A stretch of 64,000 nt of DNA, from assembly GCA_015296075.1 (NCBI GenBank), contig DVDV01000236.1, positions 1 to 64,000 on the forward strand. The letters are read 5' to 3'. Below the pieces are notes generated by a model that had not been told where the DNA came from, ran no database searches, and saw only the letters and a program-made list of their open reading frames with translations. Position 1 is the stretch's first letter, and each line of letters begins with the position of its first letter. Source of the stretch: Leptolyngbyaceae cyanobacterium M33_DOE_097. Its GTDB lineage: Bacteria; Cyanobacteriota; Cyanobacteriia; Leptolyngbyales; Leptolyngbyaceae. This document shows positions 55,610 to 64,000 of this stretch, one piece after another. Made by a program: the position numbers and the translations under genes.

Positions 55610-56245
55610 TTACTTACCCACTTGCTTGGCAGGAACAACATTCAGTAGACCACCTGGCTTTCCAGGCACCGAACCTTTGACCAACAGAAGGTTGCGCTCT
55701 GTATCTACCCGAACAATCGTCAACTTTCGAATGGTGACCTGACAACCACCCATACGACCGGCCATACGACGACCAGGATAAACACGGCCAGGAGTGGTTC
55801 CAGGGCCAATCGAACCCGGCAAGCGGTGGTTTTTAGAACCGTGTGCCATTGGACCACGGCGGAAGTTATGACGCTTTTGATAACCTGCAAAACCACGACC
55901 AATACTGGTGCCAATTACATCAACAACTTGACCTGGCTCAAAAATATCAACCTTCACTTGACCACCCAGTTCATACTGAGCCGAATCGGCCAAACGATAT
56001 TCTTTCAGATGACGTAAAGGGCCAGCACCTACCTTAGATAGGTGACCTAACTCAGGCCTATTTAATGCCTTTTGTGCGACCTCGCCATAGCCAAGCTGGA
56101 CAGCCATGTAGCCATCCGTTTCTTTAGTCTTGATTTGTGTTACGGTACACGGTCCTGCTTGAATGACGGTAACAGGAACGGATTTTCCAGACTCATCGAA
56201 GATCTGGGTCATACCGACTTTGGTTCCAAGAATGCCAACGGACAC
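55610..56245 (-). CDS. rplC: 50S ribosomal protein L3
   Basis: 211 residues starting at GTG, with GGGAG about ten bases upstream. [20 protein letters not shown] starts it, and the central loop [20 protein letters not shown] reaches the peptidyl transferase centre. It is the first gene of the block. rpsJ does not precede it here, so S10 is encoded elsewhere (normally with tuf in cyanobacteria). Confidence 0.98.
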   Translation of the reverse strand: MSVGILGTKVGMTQIFDESGKSVPVTVIQAGPCTVTQIKTKETDGYMAVQLGYGEVAQKALNRPELGHLSKVGAGPLRHLKEYRLADSAQYELGGQVKVDIFEPGQVVDVIGTSIGRGFAGYQKRHNFRRGPMAHGSKNHRLPGSIGPGTTPGRVYPGRRMAGRMGGCQVTIRKLTIVRVDTERNLLLVKGSVPGKPGGLLNVVPAKQVGK

Positions 56246-56280
56246 GACTGCAAGGCTCCCTTTGCTGAAACGGCATAAAT

Positions 56281-56317
56281 TAGAGGATCCTCAAGGCAAA
56301 GCTGAGGAGCGCCTCTA
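56281..56317 (-). promoter_or_regulatory. leader hairpin upstream of rplC
   Basis: TAGAGG (56281-56286) pairs with CCTCTA (56312-56317), and inside it CCTCA (56289-56293) pairs with TGAGG (56303-56307). There is no U-tract on the minus strand, so it is not a terminator. It lies 36 bases before the rplC start, in the expected 5' leader. Confidence 0.4.
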
Positions 56318-56730
56318 AACCTATTGACTGCGCAATGCGCTAAACCCATTACCAAACCAGATAGCAATGGACTTAGAATTTTCTGACTCTGACGCAGAAG
56401 CGTATGAGAGAAAACTCATACAACTAAAAAACATGCAAAATCTCGATTAAGACTTGAGTAGCACGCCACTCAGTATCTCTTCTCAAGAAAAGCACTCAGA
56501 ACCTAGACAATTCACAGTTCAAGATTCGGAGTAGTCTGCAAATGAAATTTAGGCAGCGATTAATAACTATAGTGCAAAGTTTCCAGTTTTGTCTAGGGGA
56601 GGAATCAAAAAAATTCAGGATTTGTTTGAATTAAACGGAAAGCCATTTGAAACTAAGTCGTGATGAGAGACAGCTATCTCAGTTGTTGCTATCCCAGTGC
56701 AAATGTATTGCAGTTCTAAAATTCGCAAGC

Positions 56731-56816
56731 TAAGAGAGGTGTTGTAAAACAATTTCTTCAAAGACTTTTTTACAACCCAGGTAAGCTCAGCATACATAAT
56801 AAAGAGACCTCTCTTA
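56731..56816. repeat. nested inverted repeat, possible structured RNA
   Basis: TAAGAGAGGT (56731-56740) is a perfect inverse of ACCTCTCTTA (56807-56816). The adjoining GTTGTAAAA (56741-56749) is a perfect inverse of TTTTACAAC (56768-56776). The left arms are contiguous; the right arms are separated by 30 bases. Confidence 0.5.
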
Positions 56817-57136
56817 ATAGAACTGTGGCATCAGAGAGTTCGTCTGTGCTTTAAGTGCCAGTGATCTCTTCAGTAGGATGAGTCGGCGATCGCCATAGCC
56901 TATTAATTCAATCAGACCGTGCATTACGCTGGCTGAGGTATCCAACAAGAATTCAGAGTGGTTTAATCTTGTTTTTGAAAGGTTTGTTCTTTCGTCTTAA
57001 ATTGATTTGGTGTAATGAGCCTTTTCGATAGAAGAAATAGTTATCTGCAATTAGACTTGATGCCAATGAACATGCGAAACTAGCACAGACACTTTACGGG
57101 TCGTTCTCGCCGCTTGCAAATTCTAAGGACATCGTC

Positions 57137-57616
57137 ATGCCACTGCTAACAACAGGAAAGAAGCTGATTCGAGATTTAGAAACTTACGGAGCACTAGGTT
57201 TATACGTGCCTCTAGAAGGGGGGTTTGAAGGACGCTATCGGCGGCGAATTCGAGCAGCCGGGTATGAGTCTCTATCAATTACTGCCAGAGGGCTAGGGGA
57301 TGTTGCAGCCTATTTGACAAGCGTGCATGGTGTACGCCCCCCTCACTTAGGTAAAAAGAGCAACACGGTTTCAGGAGCTGCTGTAGGTTACCGGTACTAT
57401 GTACCACCGATCGCCACTTACCGATTAGAAACGTTGCAACCTCACTCAAAAGGGTTGTTGCTGTGGATCATTGAGGGCAATATTCTTTCTAGCCAAGAAA
57501 TTGAGTATTTAGCGAATCTTCCAACGATCGAACCTCGACTCAAAGTTGTAGTTGAAATGGGTGGCGATCGCTATTTTCGTTGGCAGCCCTTGAAAGAATC
57601 ATTAATGACAGCTTAA
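57137..57616 (+). CDS. ndhN: NAD(P)H-quinone oxidoreductase subunit N
   Basis: 159 residues, usual size, with LETYGALGLYVPLEGGFEGR, YESLSITARGLGDVAAYLTS and VRPPHLGKKSNTVSGAAVG. NdhN is an oxygenic-photosynthesis-specific subunit of the NDH-1 peripheral arm, which carries cyclic electron flow and CO2 uptake. AAGGA precedes the ATG. It is followed on the same strand by ldpA, 105 bases away. Confidence 0.97.
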   Translation: MPLLTTGKKLIRDLETYGALGLYVPLEGGFEGRYRRRIRAAGYESLSITARGLGDVAAYLTSVHGVRPPHLGKKSNTVSGAAVGYRYYVPPIATYRLETLQPHSKGLLLWIIEGNILSSQEIEYLANLPTIEPRLKVVVEMGGDRYFRWQPLKESLMTA

Positions 57617-57721
57617 GAGGCTGTAAGCAATGGGAGCAAGATTTGATCAATTCTGCCTAAATTGAAGAAAAGATCAGCTTGATCCCTCGTAATTTTCCCA
57701 AATGCACACTAGGATGAAGGA

Positions 57722-58927
57722 GTGACTGATCTCTTTTATCCTCTGGAAGCTCTAAGGGAAGGTCACTGGTTCAAGCTAATCTGCGGAGCCAGTTATCAGC
57801 ACCTCCCTGCCGTTCATAGTTTGGCACTGGCATATACCTTAGCTGGGGCTGACTGCATTGATGTCGCCGCTGACCCGGCGGTCATCTTCGTAGCAAAGTC
57901 AGCCATTGCTTTGGCCTCTAAGTTTAGTGACAAAGCACGTCAACGCGGGTATCTATATCGCGGTTCTCCCTGGTTAATGGTGAGCTTTAACGATGGAGAA
58001 GATCCACATTTTCGTAAAGCAGAGTTTGACCCACTTCATTGTCCCTCTGACTGTCAGCGACCTTGTGAGTTAATTTGTCCAGCGCAAGCTATCACGGTTG
58101 ACTCGATTCAAGCAGGTATCGGTGTTGTGAGTGATCGCTGTTATGGTTGCGGACGCTGTTTACCTGTTTGCCCAATTCAAAACATTACGACTCGTTCGCA
58201 TATTTTTTCTGCCGAAGAAATTGCTGCTCTGGTGTTACCCAATGGAGTTGACGCCATTGAGATTCATACACAAGTTGAGCGACTCAATGAATTTAAGAAG
58301 TTGTGGCAAGCAATCGCGCCTTGGGTTCATCAACTTAAGCTCATTGCAATCAGCTGCCCCGATGCAGAGGGTCTGATCGAATATCTCTGGGCACTCTATG
58401 ATGTCATTGCGCCTTTACCTTGCCCTTTGGTATGGCAACTAGATGGTCGCCCGATGAGTGGGGATATTGGAGCAGGCACGACCCACGCCACCATTCGTTT
58501 GGGGCAAAAAGTTTTAACGGCTGGGTTGCCTGGGTATTTGCAGCTAGCAGGAGGCACCAATCACTATACAGTGCCAAAGTTGCAAGCACTCGGCTTGCTT
58601 AAGCCAACGGTTTCCCCTTCGTATGAGCTGGCGCATCCTTCCCTGACGCCAGTCGCTGCGATCGCCGGAGTTGCTTATGGCAGCTATGCGCGATCGCTTT
58701 TGTTACCTATCCTAAACAAACTAGAGACGCTTGAAATGGCAGCACTATCCGACCAACGTAGTCCGACTTTGACTCATGGTGATCAACTTACCGGTGTGGT
58801 TGATCGACCTCTTCAGTTAGAGACAGCGCCAGAGCTACTCTGGCAAGCGGTTGATTTAGCCCATTCTTTAATTGCTCCATTAAAGTCAGCTTTTGTTCAA
58901 CCTTCCCGACCCGCTTCTCACGTTTGA
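57722..58927 (+). CDS. ldpA: light-dependent period protein LdpA
   Basis: 401 residues starting at GTG. The N-terminal part begins [20 protein letters not shown], followed by two ferredoxin-type cluster motifs: [14 protein letters not shown] and [12 protein letters not shown], near residues 105-150. An LdpA C-terminal domain with [20 protein letters not shown] follows. In Synechococcus elongatus LdpA senses redox and modulates the period of the circadian clock. All cluster cysteines are present. It lies between ndhN and the R3H ATPase. Confidence 0.94.
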   Translation: MTDLFYPLEALREGHWFKLICGASYQHLPAVHSLALAYTLAGADCIDVAADPAVIFVAKSAIALASKFSDKARQRGYLYRGSPWLMVSFNDGEDPHFRKAEFDPLHCPSDCQRPCELICPAQAITVDSIQAGIGVVSDRCYGCGRCLPVCPIQNITTRSHIFSAEEIAALVLPNGVDAIEIHTQVERLNEFKKLWQAIAPWVHQLKLIAISCPDAEGLIEYLWALYDVIAPLPCPLVWQLDGRPMSGDIGAGTTHATIRLGQKVLTAGLPGYLQLAGGTNHYTVPKLQALGLLKPTVSPSYELAHPSLTPVAAIAGVAYGSYARSLLLPILNKLETLEMAALSDQRSPTLTHGDQLTGVVDRPLQLETAPELLWQAVDLAHSLIAPLKSAFVQPSRPASHV

Positions 58928-59006
58928 GCGTTGCTGCGCTCAGCGTAGATTCTGGTTTGTCTTTCGCATCTGCCTTCACTTCAATGTTTACCCTGCTTTT
59001 ATACTC

Positions 59007-60920
59007 ATGGTGAATCAAAGCAGTTTTCCTTCTAATCGACATAACGAACTAATGGGTCAATCGGGTGAAGAACTCTCATCTGCGATGCCTGAGGCAAATA
59101 AGCAGATCCCTGTAACAGACGACTTGCAAAAACTCCTTGAGATATTGCCTAGTGCGATCCGCGATCGCCTGGAGCAGCATCCTCAAAAGAATAGCTTGGT
59201 TGAAGTGGTACTTGATTTAGGTCGTCGTCCTGAAGCGCGTTTTCCGGGTAAAGCCGAGTACCTTGCCGAAGAACCTGTCACCCTGGTTGACCTGAATGAA
59301 TGTATTTCTCACCTGGGGGATTTTGGTGGAGATAATCGGGCTGGAATTGAGCGAACCCTGCACCGGATTAGCGCCATTCGCAATCGCCGGGGAGAAATTA
59401 TTGGGTTAACCTGCCGGGTCGGTCGCGCTATCTTTGGCACCATTGGCATGATTCGTGACCTAGTGGAAAGTGGCAAATCCATTTTGATGCTGGGTCGGCC
59501 TGGAGTTGGTAAAACAACCGCGCTGCGAGAAATCGCACGGGTGTTAGCCGACGAGCTAGACAAGCGAGTTGTGATTATTGACACGTCAAACGAAATTGCT
59601 GGCGATGGCGATGTGCCTCACCCCGCGATCGGGCGCGCTCGACGGATGCAAGTTGCCCGTCCTGAGTTGCAGCATCAGGTCATGATCGAAGCAGTGGAAA
59701 ACCACATGCCCGAAGTGATTGTGATTGACGAAATCGGCACCGAGTTAGAGGCTTTGGCCGCCCGTACGATCGCAGAGCGAGGGGTGCAGCTTGTTGGTAC
59801 AGCCCACGGCAATCGCCTGGAAAACTTGATCAAAAACCCTACCCTTTCTGATTTGATTGGTGGCATTCAATCAGTTACGTTGGGCGATGAAGAAGCCCGG
59901 CGTCGGGGTAGCCAAAAAAGCGTGCTAGAGCGCAAAGCGCCTCCTACATTTGACATTGCCGTTGAAATGACGGAACGGCAAAAGTGGGTTGTGCATGAAA
60001 ACGCAGCGGATACCGTCGATAGCCTCTTAAGGGGTCGGCAACCCAATCCCCAAGTTCGCACAGTTACCGAGACTGGCAAAGTCCTGATTACTCACGAGCT
60101 TTCAAGCACCCCAGCCGACGAAGGATTAGCCAGCAAACCTGCTCGCAGTCCCTTTAGTCAGTTTGGCAAGCTTGACGCTTTTCTGGATGACTCTATGCGA
60201 GTTGGGCGTGGTGGCGGCCGTAAGGGTTGGCGGTCTTCTGGACGAATGACTCCATTGCCCCCCTCTAGCTATGAAGCCCCTCCAGAGCGGCAACAGTTTG
60301 AGCAAATGCTCAATGCCTCCCTGGCAGAGCAACCTTATCGAGCCGAACGGTTTGAGAACGACCCTCAATGGGACGGCCCACCAGAAGCGGCTGAGCAGTT
60401 TGGTCCAAATGGAGAAGATGTGCTTTACATCTATCCCTATGGGGTCAGCCGGACGCATTTAGAGCAGGTGATTACTACCTTAAATTTGCCCGTTGTGCCA
60501 ACCAAGGATATTGATCATGCCGATGCGGTGCTGGCGCTGCGATCGCATGTCAAGAACCATGCCAAGCTGCGCCAAATGGCTAAATCGCGTCAAGTGCCAA
60601 TCCACACGATTAAATCCAGCACGATTCCTCAAATCGCACGAGGTTTGCGGCGTCTGCTGAACATGGATGACCCAACCTCCTCCGACACAGTCGATCTGAA
60701 TCTGTTTTTGCAGGGCGACAACGACGACGAGTGGGAAGCGCTGGAAGAGGCACGACTTGCGGTTGAGCAAATTGTTATCCCGAAAGGGCAACCAGTTGAG
60801 TTGCTGCCCCGGCCTGCCAATGTGCGCAAGATGCAGCACGAGTTGGTCGAGCACTATCGGCTGAAGTCCAGCAGCTTTGGTGAGGAACCCAACCGCCGTT
60901 TGAGAATCTATCCGGCCTAG
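59007..60920 (+). CDS. Ycf45-like AAA ATPase with R3H domain
   Basis: 637 residues from the ATG at 59007; the frame extends to 58893 inside ldpA without conservation. The ATPase part has Walker [15 protein letters not shown], a Walker [11 protein letters not shown] and [15 protein letters not shown], resembling SpoIIIAA/Ycf45. The C-terminal R3H domain ([20 protein letters not shown]) should bind single-stranded nucleic acid. The relative is encoded in some plastids. Its job is unsettled. A terminator follows. Confidence 0.9.
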   Translation: MVNQSSFPSNRHNELMGQSGEELSSAMPEANKQIPVTDDLQKLLEILPSAIRDRLEQHPQKNSLVEVVLDLGRRPEARFPGKAEYLAEEPVTLVDLNECISHLGDFGGDNRAGIERTLHRISAIRNRRGEIIGLTCRVGRAIFGTIGMIRDLVESGKSILMLGRPGVGKTTALREIARVLADELDKRVVIIDTSNEIAGDGDVPHPAIGRARRMQVARPELQHQVMIEAVENHMPEVIVIDEIGTELEALAARTIAERGVQLVGTAHGNRLENLIKNPTLSDLIGGIQSVTLGDEEARRRGSQKSVLERKAPPTFDIAVEMTERQKWVVHENAADTVDSLLRGRQPNPQVRTVTETGKVLITHELSSTPADEGLASKPARSPFSQFGKLDAFLDDSMRVGRGGGRKGWRSSGRMTPLPPSSYEAPPERQQFEQMLNASLAEQPYRAERFENDPQWDGPPEAAEQFGPNGEDVLYIYPYGVSRTHLEQVITTLNLPVVPTKDIDHADAVLALRSHVKNHAKLRQMAKSRQVPIHTIKSSTIPQIARGLRRLLNMDDPTSSDTVDLNLFLQGDNDDEWEALEEARLAVEQIVIPKGQPVELLPRPANVRKMQHELVEHYRLKSSSFGEEPNRRLRIYPA

Positions 60921-60926
60921 ATAATG

Positions 60927-60952
60927 AAGCCTCCCCGATGGGAGGCTTTTTA
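60927..60952 (+). terminator. intrinsic terminator of the R3H ATPase gene
   Basis: AGCCTCC (60928-60934) pairs with GGAGGCT (60941-60947), followed by TTTTA. It lies between convergent genes and may act in both directions. Confidence 0.75.
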
Positions 60953-60961
60953 GTAGGCTGA

Positions 60962-63424
60962 TTAACTCAGGTCAACGCCAAGAAATCGGTCTAGAAATCG
61001 CGATCGCCAAATCGCGCGTGAAACCAGGCACCACTCCAACGCCACAGCATTTAAGAACAAACAATCTAAAATGCCAAGTTCGCCCAACTCAAAGAAGCGC
61101 CGCGCTGGAGGAATTGCCAGCAGCAACCAGTAAAGAGCAATCAAACCAAGCGCAACCATGGTGTAGCGCCAATCGCCACTGTAAGGTTCACCCCCGACCC
61201 AAGCGCGGGTTGGCGGCTTGAGAAAAATTAGCAGAAACAGCTGACACAAAATTAGAACTGTCACTAGCGCCGTGCGAGGCTCTGCATAACTACTGGGAGT
61301 CAGGGTGCCGCCAGGTGGCAAATCGAGAATTGCTGCCAGCATGTAGAACAGGTAAACAAAGAGCGCCGTGAACGTGATTGTCAGCGTTGCAGGCACTGTG
61401 AAATGAAGAAGCGATCGCACCACACTCGGATGGCGACGGTGAGAACCAGAGGTGGCCCAAATGGGCAACACAACCGTCGGCAAGCCAACCCCAAACAGGG
61501 CAACCAGGGCACTGTGCTTGTTTACTAGCGGAAAGCCATCCGTCACCATTGCGGTCGCGAAAATGAGGAGCGCAATGCAAAACACCCGCACCAGAAAAAT
61601 AGCCAGCGTATCTTGAATCCCATTTCGGATCCGTTGCCCTTCTAAAAAGGCATGCGGCAACGCACCAAAGGAGTCTTGCATCAAAACAATATCTGCGACC
61701 GCACGTGTAGCCTTACTGCCGCTCTCCATCGCAATGCCCAAATTAGCCTGCTTCAGCGATAGCACATCATTCACACCATCCCCAATCATGGCAACATATC
61801 GCCCTTGCCGCCGCAACACTTGCACCAGTCGCGCCTTTTGCTCTGGGGTAATGCGACCAAACACGTTAGCAGACAAAGCAGCCTGCGTAAATTGGGCATC
61901 ATCCATCAGCGCTAGTTCTGCCCCAGAGACTAATTGGGCGTTCTCAAAACCCGCTTGTCTTGCCAACGCAGCAACTGTTTGGGGATTGTCCCCTGAAATA
62001 ATTTTGAGGTCAATACCCGCACGACAAAAGTTATCCAGCGTGTGTTGGGCTTCTTTGCGCAGTTCGTCGCTGAATTCAACAATCCCTAACGGAATCAGAT
62101 CGGGAGGCAGCTCTGCCGTTTCCTCATCCAGACAGGATACATCAGGTGTGTAGGCAAACAGCAACATGCGCAGACCCTGCTCAACACCTGTCTGAATTCG
62201 CTGCTGATCGGTCGGCAGCAACTCAACTGAAGCAGCCAACATTTCAGGTGCGCCTAACACGTAGGTACCTGGGTGATTATTCCCAGCCTCCGCGATCGCG
62301 ATCGCACTCCACTTACGCGCCGAGGAGAACGGCACTTCACTTTTTACGGGTAGAGAGCGACCCGGACAACGTTCATGCAACGCCTCACTGGTACGGTTAT
62401 GACTCGTGACATTTGCCGCAAAATCCCCCAAACGCTGGCGTAGCTCCGGCTCAGAAATGGCGATCGGATAGAGATTATGCAGATTGATGTGGTTTGTGGT
62501 GAGGGTTCCAGTTTTGTCGAGGCAGAGTACATCAATATTGCTCAACGACTCGACCGCATTGGCCTGCTGAATCAACACCGCATCTCCCATCATGCGAACT
62601 GCACCTGTGCCATAGGCGAGCGTAATCGCTAAGAGTAAGCCCGTAGGGACTAAGCCCGCGATCACAGCAGCTCGTTGCACAATATCCGCAAAGGGAATGG
62701 AGCGGCTGAGAAAGCTAATGCCGACCAAAACCCACAAAAAGCAAGCCAGCAATAAGATAATACGAATGATCAGGTTAATTTCTTTTTGGAGCGGCGTATA
62801 AACCTGTCGGAACGCCCGTGCCCCTGTGACAAGCTTGTAAGCGACCGTCTCTGTCCCAACTTTCTGAGTTTCTACCAGCGTATTCCCGCTGACACAAAAG
62901 CTGCCTGAGTAAACCGGATCTCCACTCACCTTGGGTACGGTGTCAGACTCCCCCGTTAGCAACGACTCATCGACATCCATACGGCCATCACCGACCACGA
63001 CCCCATCCACTAAAATTTGGTCGCCCGATCGCACAACCAGAATGTCACCAAGCACAATTTCATTAGGGTCGATGTTGTATTCTTGCCCTTCGCGCATGAC
63101 GCTAGCAACAGGGCGGTTGAGCAAGGCAATCTGATCAAGTTTCTGTTTTGCCCAAATTTCCTGGCAGATGCTAACCAGCACCCCACCCCCGATGATGACA
63201 ACCACCAGAAAGGCATCGCCATACCGTTGCAGGAGCGCCATCACAACGCTGAGCGTAAAGAAAACCAGGTTAATGAAGGTAAGCAGGTTTTCTTGAAAAA
63301 TCTGAGCGTAGGAACGGCTTGATCGCAAGGCAATATTGTTACCCTGCCCTGCTGCCCGCCGCCGAAGAACTTCTTGCTCTGAAAGTCCCTCAAGGCTAGT
63401 CGATGGCAGAACGTCACGGGTCAT
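60962..63424 (-). CDS. cation-translocating P-type ATPase
   Basis: 820 residues from the ATG at 63424. The actuator motif TGES (157-160), the phosphorylation site DKTGTLT (303-309) and MIGDGVNDVLSLKQA are present. About ten membrane segments surround them. The membrane motif is GLVPTGLLL where many relatives have PEGL. It resembles the CtpE-like group of bacterial P2 pumps. The ion is uncertain (Ca2+ is one possibility). It has no N-terminal heavy-metal domain. Confidence 0.9.
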   Translation of the reverse strand: MTRDVLPSTSLEGLSEQEVLRRRAAGQGNNIALRSSRSYAQIFQENLLTFINLVFFTLSVVMALLQRYGDAFLVVVIIGGGVLVSICQEIWAKQKLDQIALLNRPVASVMREGQEYNIDPNEIVLGDILVVRSGDQILVDGVVVGDGRMDVDESLLTGESDTVPKVSGDPVYSGSFCVSGNTLVETQKVGTETVAYKLVTGARAFRQVYTPLQKEINLIIRIILLLACFLWVLVGISFLSRSIPFADIVQRAAVIAGLVPTGLLLAITLAYGTGAVRMMGDAVLIQQANAVESLSNIDVLCLDKTGTLTTNHINLHNLYPIAISEPELRQRLGDFAANVTSHNRTSEALHERCPGRSLPVKSEVPFSSARKWSAIAIAEAGNNHPGTYVLGAPEMLAASVELLPTDQQRIQTGVEQGLRMLLFAYTPDVSCLDEETAELPPDLIPLGIVEFSDELRKEAQHTLDNFCRAGIDLKIISGDNPQTVAALARQAGFENAQLVSGAELALMDDAQFTQAALSANVFGRITPEQKARLVQVLRRQGRYVAMIGDGVNDVLSLKQANLGIAMESGSKATRAVADIVLMQDSFGALPHAFLEGQRIRNGIQDTLAIFLVRVFCIALLIFATAMVTDGFPLVNKHSALVALFGVGLPTVVLPIWATSGSHRRHPSVVRSLLHFTVPATLTITFTALFVYLFYMLAAILDLPPGGTLTPSSYAEPRTALVTVLILCQLFLLIFLKPPTRAWVGGEPYSGDWRYTMVALGLIALYWLLLAIPPARRFFELGELGILDCLFLNAVALEWCLVSRAIWRSRFLDRFLGVDLS

Positions 63425-63592
63425 GATGAGCAATTAATTTGGAAAATGAAAGAATACTGATTTTAAGGAAACGCCCACTTCTGCCAACTGCAGAAAAAAG
63501 CCAGATCCCATTCAACAGCTTACTTCTGGTTTTATCGTTCCTGCCAGTTGAATTTCACGATGTTTTTACTAAAGCTACACAAATTGATCGCC

Positions 63593-64000
63593 TCAAGATT
63601 TTGCTAGCTCAATAATTTTTTGGGCGATCGCATCTGGCACTGGCATCACCGACAAGCGATTGCCGTTTCGCACTACCCAGAGGTCATCGGGGCTGAACTG
63701 CTGACGCAGAGTTTCGAGCGAAATGATTGCAGGAAACGTTTCGGCATACTCGACTTTAACCGTTTGCCAGCGCGGAGCCGCTTCAGTCGATTTAGGGTCG
63801 TAGTACTTGCTCTTGGCATCAAACTGAGTCGGATCAATCACCTCTGGCTGGCTAACGGTCATGAGGCCGACAATCCCCGGTGGGGTGGTGTTGGAGTGAT
63901 AGAAAAAGGCGCGATCGCCCACCTCCATCGACCGCAAAAAGTTACGAGCCTGATAGTTACGCACACCATCCCAAATCGTTTCGCGATCACGCTTCAAGTC
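63593..64000 (-). CDS. EVE domain-containing protein, 5' end cut by the right edge
   Basis: 135 residues remain; the frame is open to the window edge. The visible part begins just before KRDRETIWDGVRNYQARNFL, and has DRAFFYHSNTTPPGIVGL and the ending VMPVPDAIAQKIIEL. Full-length EVE proteins have about 20 more residues at the N-terminus. The fold is a PUA/YTH relative that binds modified bases, but the exact ligand is unknown. The TTG at 63997 is internal and not the start. Confidence 0.9.
   Translation of the reverse strand, partial: DLKRDRETIWDGVRNYQARNFLRSMEVGDRAFFYHSNTTPPGIVGLMTVSQPEVIDPTQFDAKSKYYDPKSTEAAPRWQTVKVEYAETFPAIISLETLRQQFSPDDLWVVRNGNRLSVMPVPDAIAQKIIELAKS

Larger units (their letters stand above)
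56246..57136. promoter_or_regulatory. 891-base divergent region between the ribosomal block and ndhN
   Basis: It should hold the main promoter of the ribosomal block. A nested hairpin lies at 56281-56317 and a large inverted repeat at 56731-56816. A 60-codon minus-strand frame (56615-56797) overlaps the inverted repeat and looks non-coding. AAGGA precedes the ndhN start. No tRNA or known riboswitch is seen. Confidence 0.5.

Noticed and set aside
56615-56797. 60-codon minus-strand frame in the gap before ndhN
   Set aside because: No ribosome binding site or recognisable pattern, and it runs through a strong inverted repeat.
1-64000. tRNA, rRNA, CRISPR arrays, phage genes or an intact insertion sequence
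   Set aside because: I looked for T-loop sequences, regularly spaced repeats and transposase motifs by eye and found none; a covariance-model scan would be needed to exclude small RNAs fully.

Overview
The window is cyanobacterial chromosome. The evidence is the set of lineage-specific genes (psb27, psb32, btpA, ndhN, ldpA, a Ycf45/R3H ATPase, a VKOR-thioredoxin fusion, DUF4346, a cyanobacterial-type L31), the very frequent HIP1 octamer GCGATCGC, and several families of short palindromic repeats. Gene content fits a freshwater or filamentous type (PEP-CTERM protein, many regulators), but I cannot assign a genus. I see no rRNA, tRNA, CRISPR array, prophage or intact insertion sequence.

Bases 1-39,300 hold a mosaic of single genes and short operons. 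First come thiol oxidation and photosystem I biogenesis genes (VKOR, btpA), a TPR protein, then rimO, a DEAD-box helicase and thrB on the plus strand. DUF4230, a membrane protein, DUF4346 and psb32 follow, then a MASE1 histidine kinase convergent with an acetyltransferase/methyltransferase/MFS exporter operon that has a divergent LysR regulator. Next are pirin-msrA, psb27, a DASH cryptochrome divergent from a LOG-like protein, a ferritin-like protein, a YbjN protein, a lipoate ligase-like protein, DUF486, a large polytopic membrane protein, a HAD phosphatase, a PEP-CTERM exoprotein, yidD, rpsD, a degenerate histidine kinase, an adenosine deaminase-like enzyme, an M1 peptidase, and a RibD-like reductase with an ABC ATPase.

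Bases 39,373-56,245 are one long minus-strand block: the fused S10, spc and alpha ribosomal operons with a distal tail. In transcription order it is rplC-rplD-rplW-rplB-rpsS-rplV-rpsC-rplP-rpmC-rpsQ-rplN-rplX-rplE-rpsH-rplF-rplR-rpsE-rplO-secY-adk-infA-rpmJ-rpsM-rpsK-rpoA-rplQ-truA-rplM-rpsI-rpmE-prfA. rpsN and rpmD are absent from their usual places, as expected in cyanobacteria. It makes ribosomes, RNA polymerase alpha, the Sec channel, IF-1, RF1 and adenylate kinase as one growth-linked unit.

Bases 57,137-64,000 carry ndhN, ldpA and a Ycf45-like R3H ATPase in a row (NDH-1 complex, redox input to the clock, RNA-binding ATPase). A convergent P-type ATPase and an EVE-domain protein cut by the right edge follow.

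The most noteworthy non-genic content is a set of dispersed repeats. These include two copies of a small MITE-like element with TTGGACT terminal inverted repeats, a third copy of its core, and two members of a GGGTTTAGC palindrome family. There is also a nested inverted repeat in the 890-base gap between the ribosomal block and ndhN. No clearly undescribed multi-gene system is evident. The best candidates for follow-up are the LysR/GNAT/methyltransferase/MFS module, a Psb27 without the lipoprotein cysteine, and a histidine kinase that has lost key ATP-binding residues.
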